Source of the DNA: JBFLXR01 sp040757065
Lineage (GTDB): Bacteria > Pseudomonadota > Gammaproteobacteria > Burkholderiales > Gallionellaceae
NCBI GenBank assembly: GCA_040757065.1
Contig: JBFLXR010000019.1
Coordinates: forward strand, 1-38,025
Length of the DNA stretch: 38,025 bases
Direction: 5' to 3'
The position numbers and the translations under genes were made by a program. Shown one piece after another: positions 32,040 through 38,025 of the stretch. How positions within the stretch are numbered: position 1 is the stretch's first letter; every line of letters begins with the position of its first letter. Under the pieces are notes generated by a model. It was not told the DNA's origin and made no database searches. It saw only the letters and a program-made list of their open reading frames with translations.

Positions 32040-33659
32040 TCAAAACTTAACGAATTCGCCGTCGTCGAATGCCGGTTCGCTCACACGGCTAACCTTTACA
32101 GCGGGCGCGGCGCTGCGCGGCGGCGTTTTGCGCATCCCGCTGCTTTTCAACGCATGCGTCGTCCCGCCGACCTTGAAGAATTCCATGAGTTGCTGGAGTT
32201 TTTCGGCCTGACTGCTCATTTCTTCCGCTGTCGCCGCCAGCTCTTCCGAGGCCGAGGCGTTCTGCTGAGTGGTTTGGTTCAGCTGTTCCATCGCAGTGTT
32301 GATCTGCGACACGCCGGAGGCTTGCTCTTGCGAAGCGGCAGCAATCTCTTGCACCAGATCGCTGGTCTTGTTGATGCTGGGTACGATTTCGTCCAGCAGC
32401 TTACCCGCTTGTTCCGCCAAACTCACGCTACCGGAAGCCAGTTCGCCGATTTCCTGCGCCGCGACTTGGGCGCGTTCGGCCAGTTTGCGCACTTCCGCCG
32501 CCACGACCGCGAAACCCTTGCCGTGCTCGCCAGCGCGTGCGGCTTCGATGGCGGCATTCAGCGCCAGCAGGTTGGTCTGGTAGGCGATGTCGTCGATAAT
32601 GCCGATCTTGCCGGCGATTTGTTTCATGGCCTGTACGGTTTCGGTGACCGCGCCACCGCCTTCGGTGGCTTCCTTGGCCGCTTTGGCTGCCATGCTGTCC
32701 GTAATCTTGGCGTTTTCAGTATTTTGCCCGACCGAAGCGCTCATCTGTTCGATCGAGGCGCTGGTCTCTTCCACGCTCGCTGCTTGTTCGCTGGAGGATT
32801 GGCTGAGCGACTGAGCGGTTGCCGATACTTGCGAAGAAGCGCTCGACAGATTGTCCGCCGCGCCACGGACGTCGCCGATAATTTCCGACAGTTTATCGAC
32901 CATGTGCTTCATCGCTGACAGCAACATGCCGGTTTCATCCTTGCTGTTCGCTTCCACCTTCGTCGTCAGGTCGCCTTCCGCAAGCTTGTTCGCCACGCCT
33001 ACCGCTTCGTTAAGCGGCACTGTAATCGAGCGGGTCACCATGACGCCGATCGCCACAGCCAGTAAAGCGGCAACGGCTGCCAGAATGAGCATCAATGTCC
33101 GGGCAGCTTCATAGGCTTCCATAGCATCTTTACCGGACTTCGACATGAGCTCGGATTGGTAAGTGATTAATTCCCCTACCGCTTGAATATACACTGCCTG
33201 GTCCTTACGCACTGTCGTCAACAGAAAATCGATTGCCTCCTGACGCTTACCGCTCTTCGCCAGCTCCAGAAACTTATCCTGCTCCGTCACATAGACTGCG
33301 CGCGCTTCTTTAACCTTCTTTAACTGCTCAATGCCTTTTTCCGACTTAATGGTAGCTTCCAGCTTTTCCAAACGCTCCGCAATGATTTTGCGTTGTTCAG
33401 GAATACGGTCCAACTCTTTAACCGCCTCTTCCGGCTTCACCAGCAAAGCGTTCCGCATGGCGCGGGCAATCGTATTGACCGAATCGATAATATCGTTCGC
33501 CCAGACCGTTTTCGGAAAGCGGTCATTGACCAGCAGCTCGATCTCGCTATTCAGGTGAGACATCCGGCTAATGCCGACTCCGGCGACCGCTACCAACAAG
33601 AGCACTACCAAGCCGAACCCACCGGCTAACCGAGTTCCGATACGCAGATTCTTGAACAT
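32040..33659 (-). CDS. methyl-accepting chemotaxis protein
   Basis: This 539-residue transmembrane receptor has TM1 at about 10-31, a periplasmic four-helix-bundle domain (32-185), TM2 at about 187-209, a HAMP domain (about 207-262) and a cytoplasmic signalling hairpin. The hairpin tip is recognisable (AYQTNLLALNAAIEAARAGE), so it should contact CheA and CheW. Glutamine/glutamate pairs flanking it (SSEQAASVEETSASIEQ, ASASEELAATAEEM) are candidate methylation sites. There is no C-terminal NWxxF-type tether for CheR or CheB; it ends FDDGEFVKF. The ligand is unknown. A strong Shine-Dalgarno (AAGGGGA) precedes the start. It lies between cheA and cheW. Confidence 0.94.
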   Translation of the reverse strand: MFKNLRIGTRLAGGFGLVVLLLVAVAGVGISRMSHLNSEIELLVNDRFPKTVWANDIIDSVNTIARAMRNALLVKPEEAVKELDRIPEQRKIIAERLEKLEATIKSEKGIEQLKKVKEARAVYVTEQDKFLELAKSGKRQEAIDFLLTTVRKDQAVYIQAVGELITYQSELMSKSGKDAMEAYEAARTLMLILAAVAALLAVAIGVMVTRSITVPLNEAVGVANKLAEGDLTTKVEANSKDETGMLLSAMKHMVDKLSEIIGDVRGAADNLSSASSQVSATAQSLSQSSSEQAASVEETSASIEQMSASVGQNTENAKITDSMAAKAAKEATEGGGAVTETVQAMKQIAGKIGIIDDIAYQTNLLALNAAIEAARAGEHGKGFAVVAAEVRKLAERAQVAAQEIGELASGSVSLAEQAGKLLDEIVPSINKTSDLVQEIAAASQEQASGVSQINTAMEQLNQTTQQNASASEELAATAEEMSSQAEKLQQLMEFFKVGGTTHALKSSGMRKTPPRSAAPAVKVSRVSEPAFDDGEFVKF

Positions 33660-33715
33660 TTGATTCCCCTTCTTTTTCGAATAAATATTTTGTTAATTAC
33701 GCATTGCAGCAATCG

Positions 33716-35974
33716 TTATCCGCTGGCGACCATCTGGCTGTTGCGCGCCGCTTGCTGCATCAGACTGGGCACATCGACAATCAGCGCCACCTCGCCCGTT
33801 CCCAGAATCGTGGAACCCGATATCCCTCTCAGATGGCGGAAGACCCCGCCGAGCGGTTTGATTACGGTCTGGAACTCGCCGAGCAACTGGTCGACAACGA
33901 TCCCCGCTTTTTGTCCGCCGTACTGCACCACTACAATATTCTCGCGGCGGCTTTGCGCACCCGTAATATCGAATTGATCGCGCAACCGAATAAATGGCAA
34001 CACCTCGCCTCGCAAATTGATATAGCTGCGGTCATTGCTGGACTTACGATCCGCCTCGGAAAGCTCCAGACATTCCAGCACCATATCCAGCGGCACGACG
34101 AACGAGGCATCGCTCACGCCGACGAGGAACCCGTCGATAATAGCCAAAGTCAAGGGTAAGCGAATGCGGGTAGTGGTTCCTTGCCCTTCCTGACTGTCGA
34201 TTTCTACCGTTCCACGCAAAGACTGTATGTTCCGTCGCACGACATCCATGCCCACGCCGCGTCCGGACAAATTGGTCACTTTTTCCGCAGTAGAAAAACC
34301 CGGCTCGAAAATCAGGTCGTACACTTCACGATCCGAAAGGTTTTCACCGCTTTGAACAATGCCGCGTTCAATCGCCTTGCGCAGAATTTTCTCGCGCGAC
34401 AACCCGCCTCCGTCGTCACTGACTTCAATCACAATACTGCCGGAATCGTGGTAAGCATTCAGGCGTAAAGTACCTTTCGGCAGTTTGCCGCGCTGCTCGC
34501 GCACCTCAGCCGGTTCGATGCCGTGATCCATCGAATTGCGTACCAAATGCATCAGCGGGTCGCCGATTTTTTCGACCACAGTCTTGTCAAGCTCGGTTTC
34601 TGCGCCGCCGATTTCCAGCCCGATGTCTTTGCCCAACTCTTTAGAGACTTCACGTACCACGCGCTGAAACCGGCTGAAGGTCTCCCCGATTTCGACCATG
34701 CGCAGCTTCAAGGCGTTGTCACGGATTTCTTCCACCAGTCGCGACACCTCTGATGTCGCTTCCTGCATCGCACCGTCTTTACTCCGCTGCGCCAGTAAAT
34801 TAGCGGAAGCTCCGGCGATAACTAGTTCACCGACCAGATTAATGAGCGTATCCAACTTCTCGGCCTGCACACGAACGAATCGGGATTCTTGCGCCTTAGC
34901 CTCTTTCACTTGCTTTTGTTTTTCCAGTGCAGCCTCGACCACCGGCTGCTGCACGCTTTTCTGATCGACCAGTATTTGCCCGAGCGGCTTATTGGTTTTC
35001 TGTTGATCGGTTAGCCCATCGTTCAACTCGTTACTGGTCACCGAACCACTGGCTACGAGCAAATCACCCAACCGTGCATTCACTCCGCCCTGATTCAACA
35101 GGCATTCTTCAAGCTCTCTGCGCGTCAAAGCGCCGGAAGCCACCAAAATTTCGCCCAGCCGGATTTCTTCGTCAGGCAAAGATTTGATTAAATCGAGGTA
35201 AGCCTCGATTTTGCTGTGCGGCGGCAAGATCGCGATCTTGCAATCGTCGCGTACGAACTCGAAAACATCCTCCAGCGTTTGCTTGTCCGCCTCACTCTTC
35301 AGATCGATTTCGAATCCCAAATAACAGGATTCCGCGTCCATTTCGTCTGCCGTCGGCATAGCATCGACGATAGTCGTGACACTGATAATTTCCCCGAGTG
35401 TCGAGAGATAGCGGATAAACGAGAGCGGATCCATCCCGTTTCGCAACACGTCCTGACCGAAACGCAAGGAAATGTGCCAGGCATCGTTATCCACCATGCC
35501 GCCGCCACTGACTTCGATTGTCGGCTCGTGCTGCGCGGGCACCTTGCCGGCTTGCTGTTGTTTGGTATGCACAACCGGCGCCCCGCCGAGATAGCGGTAT
35601 AGTCGAGAAGTCAGGCGGCTGCCGTGACTTTGCTTATCTTCGTCCGGTTCGCCTCCGTGTGCGGAAGCATGCTCGACCAAGTCTTCGATATGATCTTTGC
35701 ACTGCAAAAGTTCCGCCACCAGATCGGCGGATATCGAAACCTCTCCCGCGCGCATTTTGTCGAGCAGGTTTTCGACGGTATGAGTAAAACCGACGATAAA
35801 ATCCAAGCCGAATAAACCCGCCGACCCCTTAATGGTATGGGCCGCCCGAAAAATCGCATTCAGCGCCTCGGGATCGTCGGGCGCGCTTTCGAGTTGCATC
35901 AGCAAAGTTTCCATCTGCCGGAGCATCTCCCGGCTTTCTTCGAAAAAAGTCTGAAGCGCTTGATCCATACTCAT
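33716..35974 (-). CDS. cheA: chemotaxis histidine kinase CheA with tandem MshEN-like repeats
   Basis: This is the central kinase of the array, with 752 residues. The HPt domain (1-105) has H46 in AAHTIKGSAG. A second domain at about 155-250 (WHISLRFGQDVLRNGMDPL) resembles the regulator-binding domain of this CheA subtype. Residues 272-353 hold three 29-residue repeats of the MshEN type. Then come the dimerisation domain (362-425), the ATPase with the N box HLVRNSMDHGIEP, G1 SDDGGGL, F box EPGFSTA and G2 GRGVGMDVV, and a C-terminal CheW-like domain (605-740). The start at 35974 follows GGGAGAG. All kinase motifs are intact. The repeats are not part of standard CheA and could make it responsive to c-di-GMP. 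Confidence 0.95.
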   Translation of the reverse strand: MSMDQALQTFFEESREMLRQMETLLMQLESAPDDPEALNAIFRAAHTIKGSAGLFGLDFIVGFTHTVENLLDKMRAGEVSISADLVAELLQCKDHIEDLVEHASAHGGEPDEDKQSHGSRLTSRLYRYLGGAPVVHTKQQQAGKVPAQHEPTIEVSGGGMVDNDAWHISLRFGQDVLRNGMDPLSFIRYLSTLGEIISVTTIVDAMPTADEMDAESCYLGFEIDLKSEADKQTLEDVFEFVRDDCKIAILPPHSKIEAYLDLIKSLPDEEIRLGEILVASGALTRRELEECLLNQGGVNARLGDLLVASGSVTSNELNDGLTDQQKTNKPLGQILVDQKSVQQPVVEAALEKQKQVKEAKAQESRFVRVQAEKLDTLINLVGELVIAGASANLLAQRSKDGAMQEATSEVSRLVEEIRDNALKLRMVEIGETFSRFQRVVREVSKELGKDIGLEIGGAETELDKTVVEKIGDPLMHLVRNSMDHGIEPAEVREQRGKLPKGTLRLNAYHDSGSIVIEVSDDGGGLSREKILRKAIERGIVQSGENLSDREVYDLIFEPGFSTAEKVTNLSGRGVGMDVVRRNIQSLRGTVEIDSQEGQGTTTRIRLPLTLAIIDGFLVGVSDASFVVPLDMVLECLELSEADRKSSNDRSYINLRGEVLPFIRLRDQFDITGAQSRRENIVVVQYGGQKAGIVVDQLLGEFQTVIKPLGGVFRHLRGISGSTILGTGEVALIVDVPSLMQQAARNSQMVASG
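34916..35161 (-). repeat. three 29-residue repeats in CheA matching the MshEN motif
   Basis: Repeat 1 (residues 272-295) starts RLGEILVASGALT and ends LLNQ. Repeat 2 (301-324) starts RLGDLLVASGSVT and ends LTDQ. Repeat 3 (330-353) starts PLGQILVDQ and ends LEKQ. Five residues separate each pair. The first two keep every defining position of the c-di-GMP motif of MshE (RLG, then G seven residues on, L, L, and Q at position 24). Repeat 3 has lost the first arginine and the glycine. Confidence 0.8.
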
Positions 35975-36015
35975 AAAACTCTCTCCCGCTGTCTGGTGCC
36001 GTGATTTTTATCGGT

Positions 36016-36330
36016 TTACGAAGTCAGCACGACCGGATCGCCGAAATAGCCGGCCATCTGATACCAGTCGAGCACTTCCAGCGTCGCAGGGCTGTGACCG
36101 ACCAGCCGCAAAGATTGACCACGCTCGGCCAGCTCGCGCTTAACCATTACCAGCAATTGAAAACCCGCCGTATCCATTTCGCTGACGCCGGATAAGTCGA
36201 TTTCCACCTCTGCCGCGCTGCGAATTGCAGGCAGCATCTGCGCCTTTAAATCCGCTGCATGGTAGATGGTCATTTCGCCTTCGGGTTTGATGTGAACAGC
36301 TGCCCCTGCACGTACGATTCCGACTTGCAT
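36016..36330 (-). CDS. STAS-domain protein
   Basis: This 104-residue protein is a single STAS domain (sulfate transporter and anti-sigma-factor antagonist type). It has VHIKPEGEMTIYHAADLKAQ at the N-terminus, the strand-helix VEIDLSGVSEMDTAGFQLLV containing the phosphorylatable-serine region of SpoIIAA-like proteins (here the position after MD is threonine), and LRLVGHSPATLEVLDWYQM. It may be an adaptor for the chemosensory system; similar small STAS proteins often occur next to cheA and cheY. The ATG at 36330 has GGGGAG seven bases upstream. It is 20 bases after cheY and 41 bases before cheA. Confidence 0.85.
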   Translation of the reverse strand: MQVGIVRAGAAVHIKPEGEMTIYHAADLKAQMLPAIRSAAEVEIDLSGVSEMDTAGFQLLVMVKRELAERGQSLRLVGHSPATLEVLDWYQMAGYFGDPVVLTS

Positions 36331-36350
36331 ACCGCAACTCCCCGGCAAAA

Positions 36351-36716
36351 TTACATAATGAGTTTGGCAACGGCCGCCAGCATTTGCGGTGGCTGAAACG
36401 GCTTCACCACCCAGGCTTTCGCACCGGCGGCCTGCCCTTCCTGCTTTTTCGACTCTTGCCCCTCGGTCGTAAGCATAATGACGGGCGTAAACTTGAACTC
36501 CGGCAGTTTTTTCATTTCTTTGACGAAAGTGATGCCATCCATATTCGGCATGTTGACATCGCTGATTACCAGATTGACGCGCGTACCTTTCAGCTTGTTT
36601 AAAGCATCCATGCCGTCGCACGCTTCGATTACCTCGTAACCGGCACCTTTCAGCGCAATACTGACTACCTGACGCAAGCTGGCCGAATCGTCTACAACAA
36701 GAATCGTTTTTGCCAT
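36351..36716 (-). CDS. cheY: CheY-type single-domain response regulator
   Basis: This 121-residue receiver domain has no output domain. The acidic pocket is D9-D10, the phospho-acceptor D53 (VISDVNMPNMDG), the switch T83-T84 and the conserved K105 (VVKPF). Length and motifs match CheY, which is phosphorylated by CheA and binds the flagellar motor switch. It is less similar to enterobacterial CheY than to the CheY-like proteins (KKLPEFKFTPVIMLTTE) encoded beside cheA in betaproteobacteria. A strong GGGG Shine-Dalgarno precedes the ATG. It follows the short MCP-like gene by 35 bases. Confidence 0.93.
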   Translation of the reverse strand: MAKTILVVDDSASLRQVVSIALKGAGYEVIEACDGMDALNKLKGTRVNLVISDVNMPNMDGITFVKEMKKLPEFKFTPVIMLTTEGQESKKQEGQAAGAKAWVVKPFQPPQMLAAVAKLIM

Positions 36717-36751
36717 TTATTCACCCCTTTTTATCTACTTTTTATGAATCA

Positions 36752-37858
36752 TCAGAAAAATGTAATTTCCGTCTCTTGCTGGGCTGGCGCAGCTCCTCCG
36801 CCATGCAGGGCACGCTGTTCGTCGGTGGTATATGTCGCGTGCAATTGCTCCAGCCAGCGTGTCGCATCGATGGCGTTTTGACCCTGCATGCCCGCCTTGT
36901 TTTGTTCGTATTGCTGGATCAACTGATCCAGTTTCAGAATATCCGTCTGAATGTGCGAAAGAATCTGACTGACGCGGTCCTGAAACTGCAGAGAAACCAG
37001 CACATCGTCAACTTCACCGCGAATCGCCTGACTTTCTGCTAGTAAGATACTGGACGATTCAGACAAATTGTTCGCAATTTCGCCGAATTTATGCAGCACA
37101 TCCTGTACAGTATGTTTGGCGTTGCCGATCGTATCGGCATCGATCTTGCCGTATTCGGTCGCCGTCTTCAGCGTATCGACGATGGCCGTATTGATAACGC
37201 CCACGACCTGACTGATGCGCTTGCCGGTTTCGCCCGACATACCGGACAATTTACGTACTTCGTCGGCCACGACCGCAAAACCCCGGCCGGCCTCGCCGGC
37301 GCGCGCCGCCTCGATTGCTGCATTCAGCGCCAGCAAATTGGTGCGTTCGGCAATATCGCCGACATCGGCCGCCATGCGCTTCAATTCGTCGGTAAACCCG
37401 GCCAGCTTGGCAATCTCGTCGAACAGCACTTTTTTCGAGGTCATGGAATGCTCAAGCGAATCGATCACGCCTTCGAGTTTATTCTGGCTGACGCCCATGA
37501 CGCCCATGATGCCGCCCTGTTCCCCCCCCATGCTGCCGGCAGTTTGTTGCGAGGCCATGACAGCGTTATGCAATTTTCCGGAAATACCGACAAATCGTTG
37601 CGACAGGGCCGTGATCGACTCTTCCGTTTGCGAACGGGCGATACCGATATTTTGCGCCCAGAGGGGAAGCACTTCGACGCACAGCAAATCCAGCCCCGCC
37701 AGCTTTTCCTGTGAGGCTTCGGTTTGCTGCGCAAGTATCCGGTTGCAGTGCGAAACTGCCATTTGCGCCTGCTGACGAACCAGTGATTGCAGATATGCGG
37801 ACAGTGCGGCACCGGCCAGCAGGATGCCTCCGGCTCCGGCCATTCCTTCGACCGACAT
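36752..37858 (-). CDS. short MCP-like protein, 5' end probably removed by an IS
   Basis: From the first usable ATG (37858) this protein has 368 residues: one hydrophobic segment (GAGGILLAGAALSAYL), then a receptor-type helical hairpin with the tip ERTNLLALNAAIEAARAGE (about 164-182), the segment VSLQFQDRVSQILSH, and the end QETEITFF. There is no periplasmic domain. The same frame continues upstream for 23 codons as a second membrane segment (S-R-F-S-L-G-Q-Y-I-A-V-L-A-A), up to about 37927, where the sequence changes to an IS end. So the native start, and a two-helix anchor, appear to have been lost with the promoter. It probably acts as an internal or membrane-proximal array component, if still expressed. 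Confidence 0.8.
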   Translation of the reverse strand: MSVEGMAGAGGILLAGAALSAYLQSLVRQQAQMAVSHCNRILAQQTEASQEKLAGLDLLCVEVLPLWAQNIGIARSQTEESITALSQRFVGISGKLHNAVMASQQTAGSMGGEQGGIMGVMGVSQNKLEGVIDSLEHSMTSKKVLFDEIAKLAGFTDELKRMAADVGDIAERTNLLALNAAIEAARAGEAGRGFAVVADEVRKLSGMSGETGKRISQVVGVINTAIVDTLKTATEYGKIDADTIGNAKHTVQDVLHKFGEIANNLSESSSILLAESQAIRGEVDDVLVSLQFQDRVSQILSHIQTDILKLDQLIQQYEQNKAGMQGQNAIDATRWLEQLHATYTTDEQRALHGGGAAPAQQETEITFF

Positions 37859-37926
37859 GCCGGAAACGGTTGCCGCCGCTCCCGCCGCCAGTACAGCGAT
37901 GTATTGACCCAGTGAAAACCTGCTCA

Positions 37927-38025
37927 GGTGATAAACTCGAAAGGAGACAACGTGAGCACGGTAATGGAAGAGGAAATCAAACGGTGGACGGCCAAGCGTA
38001 AGAGCGCGTTGGTTGTTGAGATAAT
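37927..38025 (+). mobile_element. left end of an insertion sequence (runs off the right edge)
   Basis: From about 37926-37929 rightwards the sequence no longer encodes the MCP-like protein. Instead it has a short leader, a Shine-Dalgarno (AAGGAG, 37941-37946) and a transposase start. The exact terminus cannot be fixed without the other end; a TGATAAACTCG-type end at 37929 or a start one to three bases earlier fits. The junction falls in a 12-base palindrome (ACCTGCTCAGGT, 37918-37929). Confidence 0.6.
37952..38025 (+). CDS. transposase, N-terminal fragment (IS3-like, DUF1153-type)
   Basis: Only 24 codons are in the window. The start is GTG at 37952, five bases after AAGGAG, with an in-frame ATG at 37964. 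The residues EEEIKRWTAKRKSALVVEI closely resemble the N-terminus of a group of IS3-family orfA/transposase proteins in which this stretch precedes a helix-turn-helix. Assignment to a particular IS needs the rest of the element. The gene is transcribed away from the chemotaxis cluster. Confidence 0.7.
   Translation, partial: MSTVMEEEIKRWTAKRKSALVVEI

Noticed and set aside
31989..32918. 309-codon open frame on the plus strand opposite the MCP gene
   Set aside because: It is antisense to a clearly conserved receptor gene, and its residue pattern is low-complexity and typical of a shadow frame. Similar long antisense frames opposite trpS and lysS were rejected for the same reason.
36008..36034. 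ACCGATAA on the minus strand ahead of cheA, identical to the flagellin -10
   Set aside because: There is no -35 match at the required spacing; the sequence overlaps the stop of the STAS gene.
37859..38025. The MCP-like reading frame stays open to the right edge, so the gene could simply extend further
   Set aside because: Beyond about 37927 the residues no longer look like a receptor N-terminus, and the opposite strand has a Shine-Dalgarno and a recognisable transposase start. The open frame there is coincidental.
1..38025. CRISPR arrays, rRNA genes, prophage or secretion-system modules
   Set aside because: No regularly spaced repeats, rRNA-like sequence or phage structural genes were seen on either strand.

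Overview
The window looks like a chromosomal segment of a motile, Gram-negative betaproteobacterium. The evidence is protein resemblance (Neisseria-like SmpB start, a prfB-lysS pair, a gloB/yafS-rnhA-dnaQ neighbourhood, an scpA-scpB-trpS cluster), roughly balanced base composition, and a flagellin gene with a sigma-28 promoter. An affiliation near the Nitrosomonadales/Gallionellaceae is a guess from gene content, not a demonstrated placement. No rRNA, CRISPR array or prophage is visible. One tRNA gene is present, and an insertion sequence enters at the right edge.

Layout. Positions 1-346 hold the 5' end of a flagellin gene read leftwards, with a sigma-28 promoter at 440-466. A small XRE-type regulator (663-911) and a small unknown gene (954-1196) follow. 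Next come rep helicase (1321-3321) and, convergent to it, a CYTH-CHAD triphosphatase, a BaiN/YhiN flavoprotein, an alpha/beta hydrolase, dnaQ, rnhA and a YafS-like methyltransferase. Five of these genes are linked by four successive ATGA overlaps. gloB is divergent from that operon and is followed by tRNA-Ser(GGA) and a terminator. A pair of exported proteins of unknown function (9896-11557) separates it from recJ-prfB-lysS-crp/fnr-like (11780-16810). prfB carries the classical +1 programmed frameshift. A perfect CRP-type palindrome at -41.5 precedes a DUF2892 gene, which is followed by a periplasmic DUF3365 haem protein and a copper-type P1B ATPase. From 19913 to 26193 a leftward housekeeping cluster encodes a SpoU-type RNA methylase, ScpB, ScpA, TrpRS, a site-2 protease, a YciO/Sua5 protein, a PHP phosphoesterase, RnfH and RatA. 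smpB is divergent from it and probably leaderless.

The right third (26771-37858) is a leftward chemosensory cluster. In transcription order it reads: short MCP-like protein, cheY, STAS protein, cheA, MCP, cheW, an ODP-type di-iron metallo-beta-lactamase-fold protein, a GGDEF-EAL protein, cheD, cheB. The unusual points are these. CheA carries three tandem 29-residue repeats between its N-terminal domains and its dimerisation domain, and two of them match the c-di-GMP-binding MshEN motif residue for residue. A complete GGDEF-EAL protein and an ODP-like putative oxygen/iron sensor sit where cheR is usually found, and cheR is absent. cheB is frameshifted by one base in a G7 tract near its 3' end. 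The first gene of the cluster has lost its native 5' end to an IS at the right edge.

Taken together, I propose a chemosensory array whose kinase can be tuned by c-di-GMP and which may receive oxygen/redox input through the ODP protein. This is inference from sequence motifs and gene order and needs biochemical proof.
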